A stretch of 64,000 bases of DNA from Roseicyclus sp. (GTDB taxonomy: Bacteria; Pseudomonadota; Alphaproteobacteria; Rhodobacterales; Rhodobacteraceae): contig JAGYLB010000115.1 in NCBI GenBank assembly GCA_018401055.1, forward strand, positions 1 through 64,000. The letters are read 5' to 3'. Within the stretch, counting starts at the first letter, position 1. Every line of letters starts with the position of its first letter. This document shows positions 33,301 through 43,273 of the stretch, one piece after another. The notes under the pieces were generated by a model. That model was not told the DNA's origin, ran no database searches, and was given only the letters and a program-made list of their open reading frames with translations. A program made the position numbers and the translations under genes.

Positions 33301-34699
33301 TGCCGGAGCCGCGCCGGCGCATGTCATGGCTGATCGCGATCCCGCGACTGATCTCTGTCTGCGCGCGGCGCTTCACCGTCGATCGTGTCGTTCCCGGCGC
33401 CACCCATCAGGTCGTCGGCGCCGTCGCCGCCGATGAGGCTGTCGTCGCCGCCCTCGGCCTCTGCCGCGGCGTACATCTGCACGTTGTCGAGCGAGACCCC
33501 GATGCCATCCGCGTTCCCGATGCCCGCGAAGGTCAGCGTGTTCGACCCGTCGCCCGAGCCGCCGATCAGATGGAATTCGTAATTTGTCCAGCTGCCGTCG
33601 GATGGGTTGATCGTGGCGACGACCTCGCCGTTCCAGATCACCTGCAGCTGGTTGTCGAGCACAGTGCCGTCGTTGGCGTCTGCGACGTCGCCGGCGTCGA
33701 AACTCAGGACATAGACCTGACCGTCCTGCACGCCCGCGATGGTTTGGCTGACGACCATGTTCTGGCCGGGATTGGCCTCGAGGTCGAGCCAGTTGGTGCC
33801 ATCGGTCGCGGTCAGCCCGCCACGTCCGTCGCTGTGAAACTCGAGCGCGAAGCCATTGGCATCGGTCCAGCCGGGGGCGGTGCCGCCGGTGCCCGAGACA
33901 CCGAACCATGTCGTCGTCATCCCCGTCGTGTCTTCGAAGGACCCGTTGACGATCAGGTTCGGCCCGGTGGCGACGAAATCGTCGCCTGCGATCGTGTCGT
34001 TGCCGGTGCCGCCATCGACAGTGTCGTCGCCGCGTAAAGCCAGCCGACGTCATTGCCGCCATAGGCGAAAATCAGGTCATCGTCATTCCCGGCAAGGTTG
34101 TCGGTGTTGTCGACCCTGTCACCCTCCGGATCGCCGGCATAGCTGCCGTCGATCAGGTCGGCGTTTTCCGTGCCCTCGACCGTGCCGTCCTTGACGTCGA
34201 GCACATAACGGTCGGCGAACATGTTGTAGACGTTGGTTCCGTTCGCGGGTGCCGCGGTGCCCAGCGTGACCGAGGCGATGGGCTTTGCCTCCAGCGCGTC
34301 GGTATAGGTGTTCGGGCCGGTGGACGAGGGGATGAGGTAGATCCGCCCGTCGGTGTCTTGCATGATCAGCGCATTGACGGTGGCGGTGGTGCCGTCGGTA
34401 TAGGTGATGACCGTGTTGTTGTAGGTCATCAGCACGTCGAAGGTGCGCGGCGCGCCGCCGTCGATCAGGAACTGCTCGTTGGCGATGGCGTTGTCGGCGT
34501 TGTAGCTGGTGGCGTCGCCATCGGTGCCGGGCCCTGGCGTGGCGGGTGACAGGGTGCGCAGGTCATATAGCGACAGGGTCTGGTCGCGCTGCGAGCTCAG
34601 GCCGTTGAGAGCATTGTGGTTTTCCGAGGTGACGTTGCCCTCGGTGGTGTCGATGAACGGGGCAAAGCCAAGCTCGAAAACAAAAAACGTCGTTGGCAT
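24343..34699 (-). CDS. Giant RTX calcium-binding protein with C-terminal Hint domain (frameshifted)
   Basis: About 3,450 residues in one gene, broken by at least six frameshifts (near 34030, 33330, 30550, 30285, 25990 and 25530-25870). From the N-terminus: a domain of about 180 residues ([14 protein letters not shown]), a first RTX stretch, a lectin/CBM-like jelly-roll region with [15 protein letters not shown], a second with [18 protein letters not shown], then hundreds of GGxGxDxUx nonapeptides ([12 protein letters not shown]) that fold into calcium-filled beta-rolls. These are interrupted by repeated 75-residue modules of the form [16 protein letters not shown] ... TFSGIE. The last 200 residues are a Hint domain starting [13 protein letters not shown], as in Rhodobacteraceae Hint_2 proteins. 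No signal peptide; type I secretion is likely, but no transporter genes adjoin. Probable role: surface adhesin or matrix protein. Confidence 0.85.
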
Positions 34700-34785
34700 G
34701 CGTCGTCGCCCCTTTAACCCATCTACCGTCGGCTGCGGGCGATCTGCCGCCCCGTGCCAGACACCGGCGCGAACACGGCACGCGG

Positions 34786-34811
34786 TGACACATGTTAAAC
34801 GGCACGTGACA
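34786..34811. promoter_or_regulatory. Imperfect 26-bp dyad upstream of the giant RTX gene
   Basis: TGACACATG, 8 bases, CACGTGACA: 9-base arms matching at seven positions. It lies 87 bases before the RTX start codon, in the 197-base gap after soeC, where an operator would be expected. The binding protein is unknown. Confidence 0.4.
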
Positions 34812-34848
34812 GATGAATTTCAGGTTGAAACGGGGATTTTTCGTGGCT

Positions 34849-34878
34849 TTGCCAACAAGTAATGGCAAGATTTTGCCA
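34849..34878. promoter_or_regulatory. TTGCCA dyad plus third half-site upstream of the RTX gene
   Basis: TTGCCA, 8 bases, TGGCAA forms a perfect inverted repeat (34849-34868), and a third TTGCCA follows at 34873. The spacing places the half-sites on a similar helix face. It lies between the soeC stop (34897) and the RTX start. Confidence 0.35.
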
Positions 34879-34896
34879 CAAACTTGCGACGGCCTG

Positions 34897-35777
34897 TCAG
34901 CCGCGTCTGCCATAGTAGAGGCCGACGACATGCTCGGCTTCGGCAAAGAACAGCCAGCGCGACGCGGCGATGCCCGTCGCATGGCTGAGCACCGCAAGCC
35001 CGCCAAGGACATGGCCCGCGCCCGGGATCAGCACGAGGGTGAGCGGCACGAGATAGCCCAGCGTCAAGGCCACTCCCCGCAGTTTGCGGGCGTGCTTGCG
35101 ACCGATCACATGCACCATCTCGCGCAAGAGGTAGTTGGTGCCCGTGTGCGGGGCCTCGAAGGCGCGGATGCGCCCGGGTTGCCCCAGACCTGTGGCGGTG
35201 GCCAGCGTGTGCCCGGCCTCGGCGAAGCGGGTGTCGCCGAGGCGCCAATGGCCGATCTGGATCATGCCCGCGACCAGAAGCAGCACGGAGGCCACGGTCA
35301 GCTGCCCGGCCAGAAGCGCGCCCCCCGCCAGCGCGACGGATCCGAAATGCAGCGGCGTCAGGATCTGGTTCCAGCGTGGCACGGTCTTGAGCTGGGTGTA
35401 GATCATCGCTGTGGCGATCACGGTCGCCAGCGAGAGCGCCGCGCCCAATCCGCCCAGGGCAGCGGATGCGCAGGCCGAAGAACACCGCCGGTGCCGCGAA
35501 GAGGCCCACTGACCACCAGCGCCGCGACCGCCGCCCATGCCTCGCGGCTGAGCCAGCTGGTCTGCCATTGGGTGAAGGCCTTGAGCGCGCGTTCGGGATG
35601 GCCGAGGTGAAAGGCCGAGGCCATGAGCCCGCCTACGGCAAGCACATAGGCGATCAGAAAGAACCAGAACGCCGTCCAGCCGGTGACGGGGGGCAGGCCG
35701 AGGCCAAGGAAGATCAACAGACCGAAGCCGAGGCCCGAGAGCGTGGTGAAGAGGATGACGGACGGTGCCGGATGCAT
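34897..35777 (-). CDS. soeC: SoeC/DmsC-like membrane anchor subunit (frameshifted)
   Basis: The membrane subunit that passes electrons between the Fe-S subunit and the quinone pool. About 293 residues with eight hydrophobic helices of the DmsC type, including SAFHLGHPERALKAF near residue 55 and HTGTNYLLREMVHVIGR near residue 210. A single break near 35470 separates the halves. It starts one base after the soeB stop. SoeC is preferred to DmsC because the catalytic subunit of the operon lacks a Tat signal, placing the active site in the cytoplasm. Confidence 0.7.
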
Positions 35778-35778
35778 G

Positions 35779-36529
35779 TCAGAGCCGGTCCAGCGCGCGG
35801 TCGAGCCAGCCGAGGAAGCCTTGCGGCGTCTCGGATACAGGGGTCAGGAAGGGGGCGAGGATGTCGGTTTGCTCGAGCTGGTCCTTGGGGCGCGGCGGCA
35901 GGTATTTGTTGACGGGTTTGGTGCCCATGCTCGGGCATCAGGTCGATGCCGCCGCGCGTCTGCCACGAGTTGGCTCACGTCGCTCTCCGGATCGCCCAGA
36001 TCGCCGAAATGGCGCGCGCCCGAGGGGCAGGTGCGCACGCAGGCCGGTTCGCGGTCGCGCTCGGGCAGGTTCTCGTTGTAGATGCGGTCGACACAGAGCG
36101 TGCATTTCTTCATCACGCCCGCCGCCGCGTCCATCTCGCGCGCGCCATAGGGGCAGGCCCAGGCGCAGAGCCCGCAGCCGATGCAGTCGGTCTCGTTGAC
36201 CAGCACGATGCCGTCCTCCACGCGCTTGTAGCTGGCGCCTGTGGGGCAGACGGTGACGCAGGGCGCGTCTTCGCAATGCAGGCAGGATTTGGGGAAATGC
36301 ACCAGTTGTGCCGGGCCGGTCTCGGGCGTGACCTCGTAGCTGTGGACGCGGTTGAGGAAGGTGCCCGAGGGGTCGGCGCCGTAGGCGTCGATGATCCGAC
36401 AAGCGGCGCGCCGTAGGCTTCGGTGTTCCAGCCCTTGCAGGCGATCACGCAGGCATGACAGCCGACGCAGGTGTCAAGGTCGATGACAAGCCCGAGCTTG
36501 CGGGTGGTCGCGGCGGGAAGCTGGGTCAT
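35779..36529 (-). CDS. soeB: SoeB-like 4Fe-4S ferredoxin subunit (frameshifted)
   Basis: The electron-transfer subunit, about 250 residues, with four Cys clusters in the DmsB/NrfC pattern: CVGCHACVIACKG (near residue 21), CLHCEDAPCVTVCPTGA, CIGCGLCAWACPYGA and CTLCVDR ... CVRTCPSGA. Breaks near 36395 and 35945 shift the frame. The final residues (KYLPPRPKDQLEQTDI to the stop at 35779) are readable in the third frame. It lies directly before soeC. The gap to soeA is filled by an alpha/beta hydrolase gene, an unusual insertion for this operon. Confidence 0.72.
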
Positions 36530-36585
36530 GGGGCGGGCCCGGACAGGGCGGCGGTGGAAGGTGCGCGAGGTCGGCGGCGAAACGG

Positions 36586-37372
36586 TCAGGAGGCGCCGAG
36601 GAAAGGCGCGTGGCCGATGCGCTCGTAGCCGATGAAACGGCCATCGGGCATCAGGTCGGCCGCGACGCGCCCGGTCTCATGGGCGACGACGCGGTCGGCG
36701 AGGCCGTGGATGACGAGGCCGGGACAGGTCATCGCGGTATAGGTCGGCCGCAGGTCGAGATCGGCGGCGAAGAGCGCGCGGCGGGCGTGCGCAGGGCAGA
36801 GCATGTTGACGCCGACGAGTTCCGCGTAGGTGGTGCGGTCGAGCGGATCGGTGGTGCAGCCTTCGACGAAGCGGGCGGTGGCGTGCAGGCGGCGCGGCAG
36901 GTCGTCGGTGTAGAGATCGCGGTCGAGACCGGGAGGCGGGGCCGACCATCCAGTCCTCGCGCGCGCGGCCGATGGCGAGGATGCCGCCCGCCAGCACGAC
37001 GCCCGCCAGATGCGCGGCGCCATGGGTGGCGAGATGTGCAGCTTAATGACGCGGCTGCCGTAGGACCAGCCGACGAAAGTTGGGGCGGTGAAGGTCTGCG
37101 GCCGCGATGACGGCAGCGATGTCATCGCCCCAAAGCGCTGCACGTCGGTATAGGCGGCGGGGTCTCAGGCTTGTCCGAGGCGCCATGGCCGCGCAGGTCG
37201 AGGGTGACGAGGTGGAAACGGTCGGCCAGCCGGTCGAGGGTCGGCTGCCAGCAGGTGGAAACCTGCGACCAGCAAAATGAATGAGCAGGATCGGAGGATG
37301 ACGGGGGGCGTAGAAGCGGTGAGTGAAGGCAGGCGGGTGCCGTCCGGTCGAGGTGGCGAAATGGGTGGTCAT
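36586..37372 (-). CDS. Alpha/beta hydrolase (frameshifted), inside the soe operon
   Basis: A serine-hydrolase-fold protein of about 262 residues in at least three frames. Readable pieces are PPILLIHFAG (oxyanion strand), the nucleophile elbow GWSYGSRV near 37060 and the C-terminal CPGLVIHGLADRVVAHETGR plus GRFIGYERIGHAPFLG, carrying the acid and the catalytic His. The substrate is unknown. It is co-directional with soeA upstream and soeB downstream, 57 bases before soeB. Whether it serves the sulfite dehydrogenase is not evident. Confidence 0.6.
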
Positions 37373-37431
37373 GGGTGGCGGTCTGGGGTCTTTACCCAGT
37401 GGGATTTCGTCACCTGCAGCGCCGACCAGCC

Positions 37432-37507
37432 GGGGCTCTGCCCCCCGGACCCCGACAGAGGGGCTGTCTGCCCTGCACACCCCCGAGGATATTTGGAAAA
37501 CAGAGAA
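37432..37507 (-). repeat. Interspersed gene-end repeat, copy B
   Basis: Minus-strand copy of the element at 7708, with the core CTTCTCTGTTTTCCAAATAT followed by CCTCGGGGG, and ending in GGGGGGCAGAGCCCC. It begins 12 bases after the probable soeA stop codon, in the sense direction of soeA. Confidence 0.78.
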
Positions 37508-37519
37508 GGGATGGCGCAG

Positions 37520-40380
37520 TCATCGGCCGATCTTCCAGGCGAGGGGATTTCGGGCCGCGGCCCACGGGTGAGGCGAGCGTCGGGAAGGCGGGATGCGCCT
37601 CGCGCGGCGGCGTGGCGACCTTTTCGATCCGCACGCGCAGATCGAACCAGGCGGCCTGTCCGGTAATGGGATCGGAATTGGCCCAGCGGTGGCCGTCACC
37701 CTTGGGCGGCAGAAGCTCGTGGATCAGGTGGTTGAGGAGGAAGCCGCGCGTCGCCTCCGGCGCGCCGGGGTCGAGCGCCCAGGCGCCTTTACGTTTGCCG
37801 ATGGCGTTCCAGGTCCAGACGGTGTTGTCGTTGAGCGCGCCATGCGCGCCACCGGCACCGTGATCGTCGCCATGGGCCGAGCTGACCCGCGCCCAGTCGC
37901 CGTCCTGCAAGCCATGTTTCCTCCACAGACTTCGTCGGCAGGTAGAGGGGGTTTTCGCCGTGGATCTGCCTCAGCCAGGCGTTCTGGCTGCCCCAGGAAT
38001 GATACATCGCCATCGGGCGTTGGGTCAGCGCGTGGACCGGGAATTCCATCGGGTCGACGCCGGTCGTTCTCGAACGGCGCGATACCAGATCGGCAGCGGG
38101 TCCATCGGTGCTTGATGCGGTCGCGCAGGTGATCGGGCGGCTGGCGCGTCGCCATGCCCTTCGGCGGCCAGCTGGAACTTGCGCATCGGTTCGCACGTCA
38201 GAGCTGGAAGATCGTAGGTCGGGGCGCGTCATAGAGCCCGATCTCGACGGCCCAATCCTGATAGGCCTTGTTCCACGGTTTGTAGAACTAGGCCTTCCTC
38301 GGGAATGTGGCCGATCCAGAACCCGCCATTCGGCGATGTAGCTGTCGATCTGCGTCGCGTTGGGCGTCGCCGCGCCCGCTCGTGTCAGCCCGTCTTCGCC
38401 CACGCGCCAGCCCGCGAGCGGGCCAATGCCGGGGCGGCGTTCGTGGTTGGTGATGTAATCGGCGTAATCGGCATAGGTCGGGCTGCCGTCCTGCGTCGAC
38501 GAAGCCCGGCAGGCCCAGCTTGTGCGCCAAGCTCGCAGCAGGACCGACTGGAAGCCGCGCACATCGCGGTCGGGTTCAACCACCGGCCAGCGGATCGCGT
38601 CCGCCGCGGCATCCGGCCTCGCAGATCGGGCGGTCGAGCAGCGAGATGCAGTCGTGCCGTTCCAGATAGGTCGTGTCGGGCAGGATCAGGTCGGCATAGG
38701 CCACCATTTCCGACGAATAGGCATCGGAGTAGATGATGATGCGGGATGACGTACTCGCCGTTCTCGTCGGTGTCGGTCAGCATCGTCGATGACTGCCGAC
38801 GTGTTCATCGACGAGTTCCACGCCATGTTCGCCATGTAGAGGAACAGCGTGTCGATCTTGTAGGGATCGCCCGCATGGGCGTTGGAGATCACCATGTGCA
38901 TCAGCCCGTGGGCGGACATCGGGTTTTCCCAGGTGAAGGCCTTGTCGATGCGTTGTGGGCGAGTGCCGTCTTCCTCGAGCAGCCAGGTCCTCCGGGCCCA
39001 TGGACGAAGCCCAGGTGCGGGCCGTCGAGCGGCTTGCCGGGGTCGCGCTTGCAATGCGGCCTCGGGTGCGCTCTCGGCCGGTTTGGGATAGGGCGGCTTG
39101 AACCGGAAGCCGCCGGGCACTCTCGACCGTGCCCAGCAGGATCTGCAACACATGCAGCGCGCGGCAGGTCTGAAAGCCGTTGGAATGGGCCGAGATACCG
39201 CGCATGGCGTGCATGGCGACGGGGCGGCCGATCATTGTCTCGTGCCGCTCGCCGCGGAAGTCGGTCCAAGGTTGGGCAATCTCGATGGCCTCGTCGAAGG
39301 CCACGCGGGCAAGCTCGGCGGCCAGCGCGTGGATCTGCGCGGCGCCGGGATGCCGCAGCGTGTCGGCGACAGCCTCGGGGGCGTAATCCGCCGACAGGTA
39401 TCGGTCTGCGAGGATCTGGAACACGGGGCGATGCGTGATGCCCGCCCGCCTGTAGCCATGCGCCAGCCCCGGTTTCACACCCGGTGCGTCGAAGGCCGTG
39501 GGCAGGCCGGTCTTGCGATCCAGCACCAGCGGCTTGCCGCGCGCATCGCGCAGGAAGAGGCCGTTTTCCGGGCTGGCGGGGTCTTCGTTCACCAGCACAG
39601 GCGCATTGGTGAAGCGGGTGAGATAGTCGAGATCGATCTTGCCTGCCTTGAGCAGGCAATGGATCAGCGACAGGATCAACAGGCCATCGGTGCCCGGCGT
39701 GATGCCGATCCAGTCATCGGCCACCGCGTTGTAGCCGGTGCGGATCGGGTTGATGCCGATCACCCGTGCGCCGCGCGCCTTGAGCTGGCCCAGCCCCATC
39801 TTGATCGGGTTGCTGTCGTGATCCTCGGCCACGCCGAACAGGAGCAACAGCTTGGTGCGTTCCCAGTCGGGCTGGCCGAATTCCCAAAACGCGCCCCCCA
39901 TCGTGGTGATGCCGGCGGCGGCCATGTTGACGGAGCAGAACCCGCCATGTGCCGCGTAGTTGGGCGTGCCGAAATTCTGCGCCCAGCAGCCGGTGAAGCG
40001 ACTGCGACTGGTCGCGTCCGGTGAAGAAGGCGAGTTTTTCGGCGCGGTGCCGCGCGAGCGGCGCCATCCAGTCCACTGCCGTTTGCAGCGCCTCGTCCCA
40101 GCTGATTTCCTCGAACTGGCCCGAACCGCGCGGGCCAACCCGCTTGCAGGGGCGCGCGCAGGCGCGAGGGCGCGTTGACCTGCATGATGCCGGCCGATCC
40201 CTTGGCGCAGAGCACGCCCTTGTTGACCGGGTGGTCGCGGTTGCCTTCGATATAGGCGACGCGCCCCGCCTTCAGGTGCACGTCGATGCCGCAACGGCAG
40301 GCGCACATGTAGCAGGTGGTCTTGCGGATCTCGTCCGAGACCTTAGGCGACAGGTCGAGATGTGGTTCAGGGTGACCCAT
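37520..40380 (-). CDS. soeA: SoeA-like molybdopterin oxidoreductase, catalytic subunit (heavily frameshifted)
   Basis: The catalytic subunit, about 950 residues, of a DMSO-reductase-family enzyme, probably sulfite:quinone oxidoreductase SoeABC. The N-terminus has the 4Fe-4S motif CYMCACRCGIDVHLK near residue 18. Then come VLCAKGSAGIMQVN, FCSVNMAAAG near the molybdenum-ligand region, GINPIRTGYNAVADDWIGI and MHAMRGISAHSNG. At least eight frameshifts, mostly between 37560 and 39130, break the second half. There is no Tat signal, so the site faces the cytoplasm, as in SoeA but not DmsA. The stop at 37520 (TGA) needs one base correction; otherwise the frame runs into the repeat. Other cytoplasmic molybdoenzymes with this layout remain possible. 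Confidence 0.68.
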
Positions 40381-40478
40381 CCGCCCTCCCCGCGGTCGAG
40401 TTGTCCGAATGCAAGGTTTGGCCGGGTGCGCGCCGGGATGCAATGGCCCGCGGGGCGATCCGCGAAGAATGGGCGCAG

Positions 40479-40519
40479 TGTAAACATAAGTTGACAGTTT
40501 GGGGGCGTGCTCCGATAGT
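40479..40519 (+). promoter_or_regulatory. bciB promoter overlapped by a PpsR/CrtJ box
   Basis: TTGACA (40491-40496), a 17-base spacer and GATAGT (40514-40519) form a good sigma-70 promoter 29 bases before the bciB ATG. The -35 ends a perfect TGT-N12-ACA palindrome (40479-40496), the consensus of PpsR/CrtJ, the aerobic repressor of photosynthesis genes. Confidence 0.65.
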
Positions 40520-40547
40520 GGGGACTGCTCACGAACCGGACCCGCCC

Positions 40548-41816
40548 ATGCCCAAGGATCATTCCCCGCCCGGTCTGACCGTGCCTGCCCTGACAGGGGC
40601 CGCCCGGCCCGGTCTGTGCACCGATTGCGGCGTCAGCCGCATGGGCGATGGGCGCGCCTGTGGGCGGGCCTGCCAGTTCATCCAGCCCGATTACGAGGGG
40701 CTCGAGGCGCGGGTGCATGGCCGCGTGGCCGATCCCGCGCAAGGCGAGGAGGCGTTTTTCGGCGTGACGCAGAGCATGATCCGCGCCCGCCTCACGCCGC
40801 CTGCCGATGGCGCGCAATGGACCGGCATCACCACGGCCTTGGCCGCCCGGCTGCTGGAGCAAGGTGCTGTCGATGCGGTGCTGGCCGTCCGCCCCCACCC
40901 CGAGGACAAATGGCGCCCCGAGCCCGTCATCGTGACCGAGCCCTCTGCGCTGGCGCAGTGTCGCGGCATGCGCATGGGCTATGCGCCCACGCTGGCTGCT
41001 CTGGAACCGGCCGCCGCCGCGGGGCACAGGCGCATCGCGGTGATCGGCATTCCCTGTCAGGTCTATGCCCTGCGCGCGCTGGAGGCGGAACTGGGCTTCG
41101 AGCAGATCCTCGTGATCGGAACGCCGTGTTCCGACAACACCACGACCGAGAATTTCCACGAATTCCTTGCCCTTCTCGACGAACGCCCCGACACGATCTC
41201 CTACCTCGAGTTCCGCGCGGATTTCCGGGTCGAGCTGCGCTTCGACGATGGCCGCCCGACGCGGACGGTGCCCTTCCTCAAGCTGCCGATCTCGAAATTG
41301 CGGGCGGATTTCTTTCCGATGACCTGCAAGACCTGCGTCGATTACACCAACCGGCTGGCTGATATCACGGTGGGCTACATGGGCGGCGATGGCGACCAAT
41401 GGGTGATCGCACGCAATGCGCGTGGCGCCGCGATGCTGGCTGCGATCGAGGAACGGTTGAGCGTCGCGCCCCTGACCGACAAGGGCAAGCGCGGCGGCGC
41501 GGTCAAGGGGTTCCTGACCAACACCGAACGCGCGGCGGGTGGTCTGCCGCTGCGGTCCATGCCCGACTGGGCGCGACCGATCGTGAGCTTCCTGCAACCA
41601 AGGATCGGGCCGCGGGGCCTCGAATTCGCCCGTGCCCGGGTCGAGATGAAGGCGATCGAGACGATCTTGCACCTGCGCCGTGCCCATCCCGCGCGGATCA
41701 AGAACATGGTGCCTGAACATGTCTGGCGGGTCGCCGCGCGCTACGGCCTCGTCCCCGCCGCGGGCGAGACGCGGGAGGATGCCGAGACGGTCACCCCGAA
41801 GGTAAACGAATCGTAA
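40548..41816 (+). CDS. bciB: BciB-like 8-vinyl reductase (FrhB/F420 hydrogenase beta-subunit family)
   Basis: An intact 422-residue Fe-S flavoprotein of the FrhB family. Features matching BciB, which reduces the 8-vinyl group of divinyl (proto)chlorophyllide in bacteriochlorophyll synthesis, are the N-terminal Cys set (LCTDCGVSRMGDGRACGRAC), GAQWTGI, VIGIPCQVYALRALE, GTPCSDN, FFPMTCKTCVDYTN and TVGYMGG, then GPRGLEFAR. The Cys pairs are Fe-S ligands in the family. The PpsR-type box on its promoter supports a pigment role. A related reductase of plant hydroxymethyl chlorophyll type is the alternative. The start at 40548 fits the promoter. A gene-end repeat follows the stop. Confidence 0.75.
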   Translation: MPKDHSPPGLTVPALTGAARPGLCTDCGVSRMGDGRACGRACQFIQPDYEGLEARVHGRVADPAQGEEAFFGVTQSMIRARLTPPADGAQWTGITTALAARLLEQGAVDAVLAVRPHPEDKWRPEPVIVTEPSALAQCRGMRMGYAPTLAALEPAAAAGHRRIAVIGIPCQVYALRALEAELGFEQILVIGTPCSDNTTTENFHEFLALLDERPDTISYLEFRADFRVELRFDDGRPTRTVPFLKLPISKLRADFFPMTCKTCVDYTNRLADITVGYMGGDGDQWVIARNARGAAMLAAIEERLSVAPLTDKGKRGGAVKGFLTNTERAAGGLPLRSMPDWARPIVSFLQPRIGPRGLEFARARVEMKAIETILHLRRAHPARIKNMVPEHVWRVAARYGLVPAAGETREDAETVTPKVNES

Positions 41817-41821
41817 AGAGC

Positions 41822-41880
41822 CTTCTCTGTTTCGAAAATATCCCGGGGGAGTCGCGCTTGCGCGACGGGGCAGAGCCCCC
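41822..41880 (+). repeat. Interspersed gene-end repeat, copy C
   Basis: CTTCTCTGTTTCGAAAATAT followed by CCCGGGGGAG, a GTCGCGC-TTGC-GCGAC hairpin and GGGGCAGAGCCCC. It begins 5 bases after the bciB stop in sense orientation and is the most compact copy. Confidence 0.82.
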
Positions 41881-41910
41881 GCCGACATCGGCCAAGGGAC
41901 GCGCCTCTGG

Positions 41911-43099
41911 TCAGTGAATGACCATCAGCCCTTCGCGCACCAGCCGACGCACCAGCACCGAGCTTGCCCGCGTCATCCAGATCGCCGGGCAGGTCGCCGA
42001 CCCTGACATCACGCGCGGTCACCGCGAAGCCGAGCGTTTCGCGGGCGAAATCCGGCAATACGATTTCCGTGCCCTGACACACGAGGCGCACGGTGCTCTC
42101 TTCCTCGAAATGCGTCATGTCGTGGATCAGATGGGGCCGGGCGCCCACGCGGCTGTCGATGCCGAGATCCCTGAGCTTGACCAGCTGGGCCATCTGCCCC
42201 TCGACGCGCGGCACGCGGCCGGTGAGGAAATCTTGTTTGAAGCTTTCCATCAGCTTGCCCAGCGGCGCACTTTTGGCGATCAGCTCCAGCATCTGTTCGA
42301 AATCCTGCTGATGCGCGGTGAAGTCATACCCGGGGCTGGCGTAGCCCGGCGGCAGGGCGCGGCGCAGTCGCGGCTCGCGGTGGGCCATGATGTTGACCGC
42401 CTCGACCAGCACATCGGCCCAGGTCCGGCACATCAGCCCCGTGGTGATGTGCAGCGACGGCTCGCCTGTGGCGACCGCGTCATGGGCCAGACCGCGCGGC
42501 ACATAGAGCATGTCGCCCGGCTGCAACACGAAGCGCTCGGTTTCCGCGCCCACCTGCACGAGGCTGGGGTCGAACCCCTGCGAGGTCAGCGGCAGTTCGA
42601 CGGGCGTATCGTAGAACCGCCATTCCTTGCTGCCTGCGATCTGCAGCACGATCACGTCGTGATCGTCGTAATGCGCGTTGAAGCCCTGGCTTTGCGCCTG
42701 GGTCATGTAGATGTTGGTCTGCACCCGGCTGGAAAACACCGCCTCCAGCGCGCGGCAAAAGCGGGCAAGCTTGGGCAGGCGTTCGTGCAGGCCCGACAAG
42801 ATCACGGTAGACCCGTCGGCGAAGAGCTGGTTCACGCGCACCGGGTCGACGAAACCGGATTCATAGGCGTAATCGGCGGGCGTGATGTCGCCTGCGGACC
42901 GCGTCACGGTGATCTCGGGCACGGACAGACCCATCGTCGTGACCACCCGGTCGATGTCGTCGAAGCTCAAGAGATCGCCATAATAGCCCGGATCGTTCCG
43001 GGCGACCCGCAGGGGCTTTTTCTCGAAATGCTCGGCGAAGAAGGTTGCGGGGGTGAACGGGGCGATGGTCCAGTCGAAGCTGTAGTCTTGGGATGTCAT
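41911..43099 (-). CDS. Cupin-4/JmjC-type Fe(II)/2-oxoglutarate oxygenase, RoxA-like (frameshifted at C-terminus)
   Basis: A cupin_4/JmjC-fold hydroxylase, the family of the ribosomal-protein L16 arginine hydroxylase RoxA/YcfD. About 396 residues after repair. It shows WTIAPFTPATFFAEHFEKKP at the N-terminus, the iron ligands H and D in NAHYDDHDV near residue 142, a DMLYVPRGLAHDA strand with a following His in SLHITTG, and a C-terminal winged-helix-like part. A break near 41955 hides the real end (VRREGLMVIH-type tail, stop at 41911). It is divergent from a tiny Tat-exported Arg/Gly-rich peptide gene 174 bases away, a possible substrate. An L16 hydroxylase role is the default reading. Confidence 0.72.
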
Positions 43100-43273
43100 G
43101 GGCGCTCACGGAAACGGAATGGGTTGGCTTGCACTGTGACAGTCTGAACACGGCAAAGGGCAGGCGTCCATCCCCGGCGGATGCGGGGAAAAGCCGAGAT
43201 TGACCGGGCCATGGGCCTCTGCGAAGGTCGGGGAGGGACCAAGCAAGACAGCGGGCAACAGGAGACACGTGCC

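Noticed and set aside
25900..33400. Regular short DNA repeats resembling a CRISPR array or tandem repeat.
   Set aside because: The repeats are codon-level images of RTX nonapeptides, degenerate at third positions, in frame, and without unique spacers or a leader.
34786..34811. A LuxR-type quorum-sensing box upstream of the RTX gene.
   Set aside because: The arm sequence and spacing do not match lux-box consensus. It is listed only as an unassigned dyad.
34897..40380. Periplasmic DMSO reductase DmsABC.
   Set aside because: The catalytic subunit starts MGHPEPHLDLSPK without a twin-arginine signal, unlike DmsA, so the cytoplasmic SoeABC reading is preferred.
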